Source of the DNA: Shimia thalassica
Lineage (GTDB): Bacteria > Pseudomonadota > Alphaproteobacteria > Rhodobacterales > Rhodobacteraceae
Length of the DNA: 64,000 nucleotides
Reading direction: 5' to 3'
Assembly (NCBI RefSeq): GCF_001458215.1
Contig: NZ_CYTW01000005.1
Location: forward strand, 184,049-248,048
Below, piece after piece: positions 52,690 through 60,643 of this stretch. The translations under genes and the position numbers were made by a program. The notes beneath the pieces are model-generated. The model made no database searches. It had not been told where the DNA came from and saw only the letters and a list, made by a program, of their open reading frames with translations. The first letter of the stretch is position 1, and each line of letters begins with the position of its first letter.

Positions 52690-53940
52690 ATGACATCCGC
52701 CACTTCGCGCCCTGAGGGGCTTGCCGCTTATATCACTGTAACCGCGGCCTATTGGGCCTTTATGCTGACTGATGGCGCGCTGCGCATGCTGGTCTTGCTG
52801 CACTTTCACACGCTCGGCTTTTCGGCGGTGCAGCTGGCCTATCTTTTTCTGCTGTACGAGGTGATGGGCGTTGTCACCAACCTGTCGGCAGGCTGGCTTG
52901 CGGCGCGCTTTGGTCTGACATCAACGCTTTATGCGGGGCTTGGCATCCAGATCATCGCGCTGGTGGCTCTGGCGCAGCTTGATCCGAACTGGGGGCTGAC
53001 GGCATCGGTCATCTTTGTGATGATCGTGCAGGGCCTGTCGGGCATCGCAAAAGACCTGTCCAAAATGTCCGCGAAATCCGCTGTCAAACTGCTCGCTCCA
53101 GAGGGCGAGGGCGGTTTGTTCAAATGGGTCGCCATCCTGACCGGCTCGAAAAACGCGGTCAAAGGCGTCGGCTTTTTGCTGGGCGCGGTTCTGCTGGCGG
53201 TTTGGGGGTTCACCACCTCGGTCTGGGTGATGGCGGCTGTTCTGGCGGTGATCCTGATCGGCGTCGTTGCCTTTATGCCGTCGGGCCTGCCACAGGGCAA
53301 AATATCTGCCAAGTTTTCGCATGTCTTTTCGAAAGACCGGAACATCAACCGTCTGAGCCTTGCCCGCATGTTCCTGTTTGGCGCGCGCGATGTGTGGTTT
53401 GTGGTCGGCATCCCGATCTATTTCTATGCCGTGCTGTCTGATGGGAGCGAAGAGGGCAACCGCGCCGCGTTTTTCATGATCGGTACCTTCATGGCCGTGT
53501 GGATCATCCTTTATGGATTTGTTCAGGGCATGGCCCCGAAACTGCTCAAGGCGGCCACCAGCACCACGCCTGAAATCGTGCACAAAGCGGTGGTCTGGTG
53601 CGCGGCGCTCACCCTGATCCCGCTTGTCCTGTCGATTGCCGTCTGGCTGGACCTGCCACACCTCACTGCGATCCTTGTGGCGGGACTGCTGGTCTTCGGC
53701 TTTGTCTTTGCGGTGAACTCCTCGGTGCACAGCTACCTGATCCTTGCCTTCACCACGGGCGAACGCGTCACGATGGATGTCGGGTTCTACTATATGTCCA
53801 ACGCCGCAGGCCGCCTGATCGGCACGCTTCTGTCGGGCCTCAGCTATCAGGCCGGCGGTCTGCCGCTCTGCCTGTTCACGGCCGCACTGATGGCAGGGGC
53901 GTCGACACTGGCCGCCAATCGCCTCAGGACAGAGACCTAA
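52690..53940 (+). CDS. arsJ: Organoarsenical efflux MFS transporter ArsJ
   Basis: A 416-residue major-facilitator protein with about eleven to twelve helices. The conserved AYWAFMLTDGALRMLVLLHFHTLGFS start, SGIAKDLSKMSAKSAVK and KWVAILTGSKNAVKGVGFF-like segments define ArsJ. It exports 1-arseno-3-phosphoglycerate produced by the GAPDH of the same operon, and the product decays outside to arsenate. It is the last gene of the ars operon. The stop overlaps the convergent outer-membrane gene by four bases. Confidence 0.95.
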   Translation: MTSATSRPEGLAAYITVTAAYWAFMLTDGALRMLVLLHFHTLGFSAVQLAYLFLLYEVMGVVTNLSAGWLAARFGLTSTLYAGLGIQIIALVALAQLDPNWGLTASVIFVMIVQGLSGIAKDLSKMSAKSAVKLLAPEGEGGLFKWVAILTGSKNAVKGVGFLLGAVLLAVWGFTTSVWVMAAVLAVILIGVVAFMPSGLPQGKISAKFSHVFSKDRNINRLSLARMFLFGARDVWFVVGIPIYFYAVLSDGSEEGNRAAFFMIGTFMAVWIILYGFVQGMAPKLLKAATSTTPEIVHKAVVWCAALTLIPLVLSIAVWLDLPHLTAILVAGLLVFGFVFAVNSSVHSYLILAFTTGERVTMDVGFYYMSNAAGRLIGTLLSGLSYQAGGLPLCLFTAALMAGASTLAANRLRTET

Positions 53941-54635
53941 AATTCACGTTTGTAACTGATCCCGAAGAACTCGCGCTCGCCATAGCTGTTGTCAGCGTAA
54001 GAGGCAAAAATGCCCAGACTGTCGCGTTTGCTCAGGGCATAGGATATCCCGCCGCCAATGCTGTATCCGGAATAGTCGCCGGAACCTTTCGAGGTGACAA
54101 TGGCCCCCTTGAAGGTCCAGTCCTCGTTCAGCGGGCGCAGCGCAAAAAGGCCGACATACCCGCCCTTGCTTGTCGTCGCGGCGATAGGATCATCGGTTAA
54201 CATGACGTCTGTCTCGACATTCTGGCCTTCGGTGTAGTTGAAGCCAAACATGGGAAACACCTGCCACTTGCCGGTCGCGCCGATCAATGCGCTCAGGGGG
54301 ATATAGCTTCCGATGGAATACTGGGTTTGGGTGGTGCCATTGCTCAGCTTCTTTTCAGAGGCCGCCGCATTCACGATTCCAAACCTGAACAGGTACGACC
54401 CGCCAAGCGACCATTCCCCTTCTTGCGAGACCGAGGCATTGACCTTGGACACAGGGCCAAAGGCAATCGATCCGGAAACCGTCGCATACTCCGTGTATCG
54501 CACACCCAGCTTTGTAACGATTTTTGTTGGATCATCCGCAAGCTTGTCAGCTTCGCTTCCACGATCGTGATCCTGCGCCACTGCCGTTCCTGCGACCGCA
54601 ATCGCCAGAACAGACCCCCAAACTATCGCTTTCAT
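53937..54635 (-). CDS. Outer-membrane beta-barrel-like protein
   Basis: A 232-residue exported protein with a signal peptide (1-20, ending TAVAQ). The mature chain is made of alternating hydrophobic/hydrophilic strands with glycine-rich turns (GSYLFRFGIVN, YSIGGGISYALSKRDSLGIFASYADN) and ends GISYKREF, a terminal aromatic residue as in BAM substrates. This indicates a small porin-like barrel. ATG 54635 has AAAGGCG upstream; the frame runs on for 69 unlikely codons. The function is unknown. Confidence 0.8.
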   Translation of the reverse strand: MKAIVWGSVLAIAVAGTAVAQDHDRGSEADKLADDPTKIVTKLGVRYTEYATVSGSIAFGPVSKVNASVSQEGEWSLGGSYLFRFGIVNAAASEKKLSNGTTQTQYSIGSYIPLSALIGATGKWQVFPMFGFNYTEGQNVETDVMLTDDPIAATTSKGGYVGLFALRPLNEDWTFKGAIVTSKGSGDYSGYSIGGGISYALSKRDSLGIFASYADNSYGEREFFGISYKREF

Positions 54636-54844
54636 GAAAAACGCCTTTGCTGCTGGTTGAAATGTACCATGCCGCGCAGGCAACCGTCTAGGTGGCCAGG
54701 CTCTGCAAAGAGGCATGTTTCGCGCAGGGAATATGCCCTGATTGTTGCATGGAAAGCGGTAAACCAGAACTTCCAGCGCCGCATCGGGCTCAGGACGCGC
54801 AACCCACCTTGACCAAACCCCATTTCCCATACATATCCCCATCC

Positions 54845-56644
54845 ATGACTGACCTGAACAAAATCCGCAATTTCTCGATCGTGGCGCATATCGACCACGG
54901 GAAATCCACCCTCGCTGACCGCCTCATTCAAGAGACGGGCACGGTTGAGGATCGGGATATGAAAGCACAGCTGCTTGACTCGATGGATATCGAGCGCGAG
55001 CGCGGCATCACGATCAAGGCCAACACCGTGCGCATCGACTATGAGGCGGACGATGGCGAGACCTATGTGCTCAACCTGATCGACACCCCCGGTCACGTCG
55101 ATTTCGCTTACGAAGTCTCCCGCTCCATGCGTGCGGTCGAAGGCTCTTTGCTGGTCGTTGACAGCTCGCAAGGCGTCGAGGCCCAAACCCTCGCCAACGT
55201 CTATCACGCGATGGAGGCCGACCACGAAATCGTCCCCGTTCTGAACAAGATCGATCTGCCCGCGTCCGACTGTGACCGCGTCGCCGAACAAATCGAAGAC
55301 GTCATCGGCATCGATGCCACCGGCGCCATTCAGGTCTCGGCCAAAACCGGTCAGGGCATCCACGAAACACTCGAGGCAATCGTCAAGGAACTGCCCGCCC
55401 CGACAGGCACGCTCGATGCGCCGCTCAAGGCGATGCTGGTGGACAGCTGGTATGACAGCTATCTTGGCGTGATTGTTCTGGTGCGTATCATGGACGGCAC
55501 CCTGAAAAAGGGCATGAAAGTCCGCTTCATGTCCAACAACACCCTGCATCACGTGGACCGCATCGGCGTCTTCCGCCCCGAGATGCAGATGATCGAAAGC
55601 CTCGGCCCCGGCGAGATCGGCTTTCTGACGGCCTCGATCAAACAGGTGCGCGACACCCGCGTCGGTGACACCATCACCAATGAACGCAATGGCACGCCCG
55701 TGGCGCTTGACGGCTTTAAGCCGGCCCAGCCCGTGGTGTTCTGTGGTCTCTTCCCCGTGGACAGCGCCGAGTTCGAAGACCTGCGGGATGCCATCGACAA
55801 GCTGGCCCTGAATGACGCGTCCTTCAGCTTCGAGATGGAAACATCTGCTGCGCTGGGCTTTGGCTTCCGCTGCGGTTTCCTCGGATTGCTCCACCTCGAA
55901 GTGATCCGCGACCGGATCGAACGGGAATACAACATCGAACTGATCACCACGGCTCCGTCGGTGATCTACCACATCTACATGCGTGACGGCTCTATGCTGG
56001 AACTGCACAATCCCGCCGACATGCCCGACCTGACCCATGTGGATCACCTCGAAGAGCCGCGCATCAAGGCGACGATCCTTGTGCCCGACGACTACCTTGG
56101 CGACGTTCTCAAACTCTGTCAGGACCGCCGCGGCATTCAGGAAGACCTGACCTATGCCGGGTCCCGCGCCATGGTTGTCTATGACCTACCGCTGAACGAA
56201 GTTGTGTTCGACTTCTATGACCGCCTGAAATCCGTGACCAAGGGCTATGCCTCCTTTGACTATCAGATGACCGGCTATCGTCAGGACAATCTGGTGAAAA
56301 TGTCGGTTCTGGTGAACGACGAACCTGTCGATGCGCTGTCCACCATGGTGCATCGGGACCGCGCCGAAGAACGCGGCCGCGCCATGTGCGAAAAGCTCAA
56401 GGACCTGATCCCGCGTCACATGTTCAAAATCCCGATCCAGGCTGCGATCGGTGGCAAAGTCATCGCCCGCGAGACCCTCTCGGCCATGCGCAAAGACGTG
56501 ACCGCCAAATGTTACGGCGGCGACGCGACCCGTAAGAAAAAGCTGCTGGAAAAGCAGAAAAAGGGTAAGAAAAAGATGCGCCAGTTCGGTCAGGTCAACA
56601 TCCCGCAAGAGGCGTTTATTTCAGCGCTTAAGATGGATGGTTGA
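54845..56644 (+). CDS. lepA: Translation elongation factor 4 (LepA)
   Basis: A 599-residue translational GTPase. G1 is AHIDHGKST (residues 14-22), G2 lies in [10 protein letters not shown]3 is DTPGH and G4 NKID. The EF4-specific C-terminal domain includes [30 protein letters not shown] and [18 protein letters not shown]. It catalyses ribosomal back-translocation under stress. ATG 54845 is chosen because [19 protein letters not shown] is the normal N-terminus; the open frame extends 51 codons upstream without similarity. Confidence 0.98.
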   Translation: MTDLNKIRNFSIVAHIDHGKSTLADRLIQETGTVEDRDMKAQLLDSMDIERERGITIKANTVRIDYEADDGETYVLNLIDTPGHVDFAYEVSRSMRAVEGSLLVVDSSQGVEAQTLANVYHAMEADHEIVPVLNKIDLPASDCDRVAEQIEDVIGIDATGAIQVSAKTGQGIHETLEAIVKELPAPTGTLDAPLKAMLVDSWYDSYLGVIVLVRIMDGTLKKGMKVRFMSNNTLHHVDRIGVFRPEMQMIESLGPGEIGFLTASIKQVRDTRVGDTITNERNGTPVALDGFKPAQPVVFCGLFPVDSAEFEDLRDAIDKLALNDASFSFEMETSAALGFGFRCGFLGLLHLEVIRDRIEREYNIELITTAPSVIYHIYMRDGSMLELHNPADMPDLTHVDHLEEPRIKATILVPDDYLGDVLKLCQDRRGIQEDLTYAGSRAMVVYDLPLNEVVFDFYDRLKSVTKGYASFDYQMTGYRQDNLVKMSVLVNDEPVDALSTMVHRDRAEERGRAMCEKLKDLIPRHMFKIPIQAAIGGKVIARETLSAMRKDVTAKCYGGDATRKKKLLEKQKKGKKKMRQFGQVNIPQEAFISALKMDG

Positions 56645-57242
56645 GGCGTTTTGTTTGTAAATGAGCCGCTCTACTAAGTCTTAAGCTGAAGTGGGCTGGT
56701 AAATGCGTTGAGTAAATGACTAAGCTATTTTGCTGAGCCACATCTATGCAGGCTATGTCGAATGTAAGTGCATGAATGGTCTGGGTTCCATTGCGATAAT
56801 GGTTCCCGGCGAGCGTGGGCAGTAGCCTAAGGCTAAAAGCGGTCGTTTGTGTAATGGTTTTTCCCGCTGATGGCTTGTGAATACGTGCATTCATAGAGAC
56901 GTTCCATTGTTCAATCAGGATCAGCGCTTCACGAAGCGAACTACAAATAATCGTTTTTCTCTAAAAGTGCCTAATTATTGAGGGAAATTAACAATTCCCC
57001 CACCCAAAAGCTCTCTCTTAATATTGAATTCCTAAAATGGAATGTTATTTCCTCTTAAAAAGTCAAATAACGAAGAGAAACTTGACCTAGCCAATTCTTG
57101 AATGTAGGGGTTTGAAGGCCGAATGGCTGCCTCTTTTTGTAACCAATAAGAATGCCGAGAACAATGAGATTCCCAAACTGATTTAGGAAGCAGGTAGATT
57201 TCTTGAAATTATTAACAAGTAGTTTCTGTAAGGGATTTTGAA
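56645..57242. other. AT-rich gene-free interval, left part of a transferred patch
   Basis: About 600 bases between lepA and the next gene. The composition falls sharply from roughly 60 percent GC to visibly AT-rich after about 56900. A minus-strand open frame (56628-56894) has no recognised family. A weak promoter (TTGAAA at 57203 followed by AT-rich sequence) precedes the downstream gene. No transposase, tRNA scar or clear terminal repeat is visible. Confidence 0.6.
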
Positions 57243-58193
57243 GTGAATTCTAAAACTAATAGTGTTGCCGTAGATGTTGTATATAGGGGCGATGAAGGGT
57301 TTCTTTTTCTCGCTGGAGGAGCTCATGGGGTTTTCGACTTAGTAGATGGAAAAAGGGCACCAACATCAACAAGTTTGAATAGCTTTTGGTCAAATTACAA
57401 AGCTCGATCTGCATTTGCAAACAGCAAAGGATATCGATTTCGCACAGTTATTTTTCCAGAAAAAAGTGTGGCTCTAAAACATCTTATTCCTACTGGTGAA
57501 AATTTTGAGTCAATTTACCAGAGGTTTTATAAACGTGACCTTAAGCCTCGTGGTCAACGTGAAATCATTTATCCACTTTCAGCAGTGCAGCGAGAAGAGT
57601 CATTCTCCAGGACCGATAGTCACAACTCTGCCAAAGGGTATACCTCAATTTTCAAAGAGATAACATCGGGGCTGTTTCCAAAAAAGACGGCTAAAGCAGT
57701 TGAACTGATAGAAGCGACGTATGAAGTGTGCAATGTATCCGGCGATCTGGGCGGGAAGTTTTCACCAGCGGTCTCTGAAAGTATTCCTATTTTTATCAAA
57801 CCTCCTTTGCCAATCGAGTTAGCTTCCAACGGAATTGTTCATGGAAACAGTGGTGTTCTTGTGCTGGTAAACAGCAAAAATTCACTGAGCAACAAAACTC
57901 TACTAATATTTGGAGACTCGTTCTTTAGGGCTATGCTTCCTTTGCTAGCGACTTGCTATCGGAAAATAGTTTTTTGTCGGACTCCCTTTTTTCACTTTGA
58001 GTTAGTAAATGCGGTTGCCCCAGACGATATTTTTTGTGGCATTGCAGAGAGATATTTATCCCGTTGCCAACTTGATAGCAGTAGGCCGCATTTTCTTAGC
58101 TTTCCTTACCTTAGCGGCCGTGCAACTAAACCTGATCCCAAGTTTGCAGAGTTGTGGTCCAAAACAATCGACATGGAAAAATTGCTGGAATGA
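57243..58193 (+). CDS. AlgX/AlgJ-like SGNH-fold protein, low GC, probably horizontally acquired
   Basis: A 316-residue protein from a GTG start with AAGGG 8 bases upstream. The N-terminal part shows GYRFRTVIFPEKSVALKHLIP, the type of segment seen in AlgX/AlgJ-like O-acetyltransferase relatives. Later comes LLIFGDSFFRAM with Asp225-Ser226 as an SGNH block I. FELVNAVAPDDIFCGIAERYLSR is like the block V region of these proteins, though a DxxH triad is not obvious. No signal peptide is visible. Codon use (AAA, TTT, AAT, CTT) and GC differ from all neighbours. Polysaccharide O-acetylation is a reasonable guess; no glycan genes are nearby. Confidence 0.7.
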   Translation: MNSKTNSVAVDVVYRGDEGFLFLAGGAHGVFDLVDGKRAPTSTSLNSFWSNYKARSAFANSKGYRFRTVIFPEKSVALKHLIPTGENFESIYQRFYKRDLKPRGQREIIYPLSAVQREESFSRTDSHNSAKGYTSIFKEITSGLFPKKTAKAVELIEATYEVCNVSGDLGGKFSPAVSESIPIFIKPPLPIELASNGIVHGNSGVLVLVNSKNSLSNKTLLIFGDSFFRAMLPLLATCYRKIVFCRTPFFHFELVNAVAPDDIFCGIAERYLSRCQLDSSRPHFLSFPYLSGRATKPDPKFAELWSKTIDMEKLLE

Positions 58194-58209
58194 GCGACAA
58201 CATGCGGTG

Positions 58210-58374
58210 CTATGACTTGATCTCATGATCCCAGATACGCTGAACCTCGGCCATCGACACGAGCGCGGCAATCGGTTTGCCGTGGCGGGTCAGGATGATG
58301 GGTTGGCGTGGATCCTGGGCGCGGGTTCACAGTTGTCCCAGATGGGCGCGGGCTTCGGAAATGGTCAGGTTCAT
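58210..58374 (-). pseudogene. Phd/YefM-family antitoxin remnant (in-frame stop, truncated 3' end)
   Basis: The minus strand from ATG 58374 reads MNLTISEARAHLGQL, then TGA (58329-58327), then TRAQDPRQPIILTRHGKPI and AALVSMAEVQRIWDHEIKS to a TAG at 58210. This is the Phd/YefM antitoxin pattern (ISEARAxLGxL...IILTRHGKPIAALVS). Codon 16 is a stop where relatives carry a residue such as Cys (TGC/TGT). The C-terminal half of the family, after RIWD, is missing exactly where the AT-rich patch begins. No toxin gene follows. Two TGTACA operator motifs lie just upstream. Confidence 0.75.
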
Positions 58375-58387
58375 GGTATGTCCAGTG

Positions 58388-58425
58388 TGTACAAAACGGT
58401 CAATCGAGGGGACAAGTTTTGTACA
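58388..58425. promoter_or_regulatory. Pair of TGTACA motifs, YefM-type operator
   Basis: TGTACA occurs at 58388-58393 and 58420-58425, 32 bases (three helical turns) apart, inside related contexts TGTACAAAACGGTCAA and TGTACAAACCGGTTAA. GTACAAAAC and GTTTTGTAC also form an inverted repeat. TGTACA is the core recognised by YefM antitoxins, and the site lies 14 bases upstream of the broken antitoxin. Confidence 0.65.
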
Positions 58426-58548
58426 AACCGGTTAAATCGCCCGAAAACAGGCGTGCGGTGGTCTGCGCCCGAAACGGCGCAGAGACCCGAAAATTGTAAA
58501 ACGCCCCGACACCCGAAGGCGCAAAGCGCATGTCAGAGCGTCAGCGAT

Positions 58549-58686
58549 TTAGAAGCTTTTCTGAACCGTGGTGGCCGCATCTTCGATAGCGTCGCCAGCC
58601 TTTTGAATGTCTTTTCCCGCGCCTTTTGTGGTTTCACAGGCTGTCAGGGCGAGAAGGGCTAGGCCGATTGCGAATATACGTGTCAT
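58549..58686 (-). CDS. Entericidin A/B-family small lipoprotein
   Basis: A 45-residue lipoprotein. MTRIFAIGLALLALTAC is a lipoprotein signal with lipobox LTAC (Cys17), and the mature part ETTKGAGKDIQKAGDAIEDA is the standard entericidin sequence, ending TVQKSF. GGAGA lies at proper distance before ATG 58686. Entericidins are tiny membrane lipoproteins linked to envelope stress and, in enterics, to an antidote/toxin pair; only one member is present here. Confidence 0.85.
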   Translation of the reverse strand: MTRIFAIGLALLALTACETTKGAGKDIQKAGDAIEDAATTVQKSF

Positions 58687-58947
58687 GCAGGTCTCCATTG
58701 GTCTTGTTGGTCTGGTGTTAGACCGCTTGTGTGGGGCAATGCAAGGGACGCATTTGCAGGTGCAACAAAGTCAGCGATTATTTGCGCCTTGTGACATCTT
58801 TTCGGGCTTTTCGATTGGTGGTCAAAATTGCGGCAGTTGTGCCTTTGATGTTGGGTAAGCCGTTGTTAGTAATGATGAAATTTATCCTGTTGCGATAGAA
58901 GCCCGTGCTGCTAACATGGTGCTGTCTTTCGATTTGCAGGTGTCATT

Positions 58948-59508
58948 ATGAAATCCCTTTACGCTCTGGCTTTTTCCCTTTTGGCAAGTGGCGCTGCCGC
59001 TCAGGATATCGGGTTGAAAATGCCCGAGATCGGGCAGGGCAGCTATGCCACGTATAAAGTTGGAAAGGCGACTTATACGCATGTTTTTGCGGGAAAATCC
59101 GGCAAGTATTTTGTCTATGACGTCGTGCCCGGCGATGATCCTGAAGGGATGGAAGGGCGCTCTCGCTATTTTCGTGACGGCAATGGCCAAACCGTGAAAT
59201 GGGTAACGGCCGGTGGCGATACCGTGACGTTCACCCCCCACAATTGCCAGCGCACTGTAGGGGCCTGTGAATTCACAGAAGAGGGCGTCAGCGAAGGCGA
59301 ACCCTATAAAACACGCATGATCCGCACCAACACCCCGACATCCAAAGGGTTTAATTTCGAGCAGGTCGGGTTTGGCCCCGACGGAAAAGAATATCGCCTG
59401 ATGGGCGGCTCGGTCGAGCTTGACGAATATGGTTTGATGCGCCGCGCAACCGTGCGCAACGCCGAAGCAAAAACGAAGTTCAAACTCGTAAAAGCCGTGA
59501 TCCGCTAA
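58948..59508 (+). CDS. Secreted protein of unknown function
   Basis: A 186-residue exported protein. The signal peptide covers residues 1-19 (SLLASGAAAQ). The mature chain is beta-rich with a DUF-like pattern: YATYKVGKATYTHVFAGKSGKYFVYDVVPGDDPEG, two cysteines in HNCQRTVGACEF, and a charged C-terminal helix. I do not recognise the family. It stands alone, 76 bases before the rhodanese gene. Confidence 0.75.
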   Translation: MKSLYALAFSLLASGAAAQDIGLKMPEIGQGSYATYKVGKATYTHVFAGKSGKYFVYDVVPGDDPEGMEGRSRYFRDGNGQTVKWVTAGGDTVTFTPHNCQRTVGACEFTEEGVSEGEPYKTRMIRTNTPTSKGFNFEQVGFGPDGKEYRLMGGSVELDEYGLMRRATVRNAEAKTKFKLVKAVIR

Positions 59509-59584
59509 TCTGTGTGCGCAGGTCGATTGCAATCGGGGCCGGGCTGATTAGATTACATATATCGCATATAAATAGGAGAGCCTC

Positions 59585-59977
59585 ATGGCCTTGACAGTTG
59601 CTACTATGATGGAGGCTGCAAACGCTGCGGTTCCGCGCATTTCCGTCACCGATGCCCAAGCCAAGATCGCAGACGGGGCGCTGCTGTTGGATATTCGAGA
59701 CGCCCCCGAGTTGCAGATGCAGGGGCGCGCGGCCGGCAGCCATCATATTCCACGGGGAATGTTGGAATTCCGTGCCGACCCAAACACGCCGTTCCATGAT
59801 CCCGAGTTGCGTTTTGACCGCCCTGTCATTTTGCATTGTGCCTCGGGCGGACGTGCGGCTTTGGCAGGGAAGCTGTTGAAAGACATGGGATATCAGGATG
59901 TCTTCAATCTTGGTGGTCTCAATGACTGGAAAGAGGGCGGCGGACCCGCGTCCGAACCGGTCGACCAAGGCATGTAA
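59585..59977 (+). CDS. Rhodanese-like sulfurtransferase
   Basis: A 130-residue single rhodanese domain with the persulfide cysteine Cys85 in the active-site loop HCASGGRAALAG. LLLDIRDAPELQMQGRAAGSHHIPRG carries the CH2A-type arginine and histidine. It likely transfers sulfur from thiosulfate or cysteine persulfide. AGGAGAG precedes the ATG. It is convergent with the DUF3307 gene. Confidence 0.92.
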   Translation: MALTVATMMEAANAAVPRISVTDAQAKIADGALLLDIRDAPELQMQGRAAGSHHIPRGMLEFRADPNTPFHDPELRFDRPVILHCASGGRAALAGKLLKDMGYQDVFNLGGLNDWKEGGGPASEPVDQGM

Positions 59978-60019
59978 TGTCGCACGAAACATCAAAAGAG
60001 GGCCCATCGGTCCGCTTTT

Positions 60020-60403
60020 TTATGAGAACGTAAGCCAGATCCACACGAGGAAAATGTTGCACAGGTGGTGCATCGCCTGATCTGCGCCAAGCGCACGCCA
60101 GAAGGCGGCATCGGCAGGCGTCCATCCTTTTGTTTTGGTTTGCTCCGCCTTCCACCAGTCAATGTGGAAATGCAAAAGCCATTCCAAAGCCGTGATCGCC
60201 AGAAGCAATGGCAAGGGTGTTCCGAACACAAGGAAAATCAAAAAGGTAAAGACCGTATGCACGCCCGCATGGCAGGCTCGCCCCAAATGGAAATAGTTTT
60301 CACGCCCGTCCATCATCCACATGGTCTGAAAATAGAAATCCGCCAACAGGTGTTTCACCTGCAGCGCCACGAATATTAACAGTATAGCAGTTGTGCTTTC
60401 CAT
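60020..60403 (-). CDS. DUF3307 membrane protein
   Basis: A 127-residue protein with three to four helices. The DUF3307 signature HLLADFYFQTMWM, CHAGVHTVFTFLIFL and WLLHFHIDWWKAE is present, followed by ALGADQAMHHLCNIFLVWIWL. The conserved His, Asp and Gln residues hint at a metal site in the membrane. The function is unknown. ATG 60403 is chosen because the extended frame upstream is not membrane-like. It is divergent from the ABC/cNMP gene. Confidence 0.85.
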   Translation of the reverse strand: MESTTAILLIFVALQVKHLLADFYFQTMWMMDGRENYFHLGRACHAGVHTVFTFLIFLVFGTPLPLLLAITALEWLLHFHIDWWKAEQTKTKGWTPADAAFWRALGADQAMHHLCNIFLVWIWLTFS

Positions 60404-60643
60404 GCTCCGGCCTTGCTTCTCCGGTCCTATTACATTCAAGGTAGACGAAATTTTTTGCAAATCAACGACGCAAACGGTTGTCGTTCCGTAAGATAGGAAT
60501 CCTTGATCCCACAGAGTCTTCGTTGCTAACCTCTCAATCAGAACGCGCGGCGGCCCACATCCGTCGATCACAGAAGGCTTTGATCAATAGAACGCTCGCT
60601 TTTTTCATTCATCTGGAAGTACTCCAAGCGCGACCAGCTTATT

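Noticed and set aside
54632..56047. A 471-codon minus-strand frame opposite lepA
   Set aside because: Antisense to a universally conserved gene, no similarity recognised.
56628..56894. Minus-strand frame of 88 codons after lepA
   Set aside because: No recognised family and no convincing start signal; it overlaps the lepA end. Kept only as a note in the gap entry.
58210..58374. Reading the antitoxin TGA as selenocysteine
   Set aside because: No SECIS-like element is evident and Phd/YefM antitoxins are not selenoproteins; a nonsense mutation in a truncated gene is simpler.
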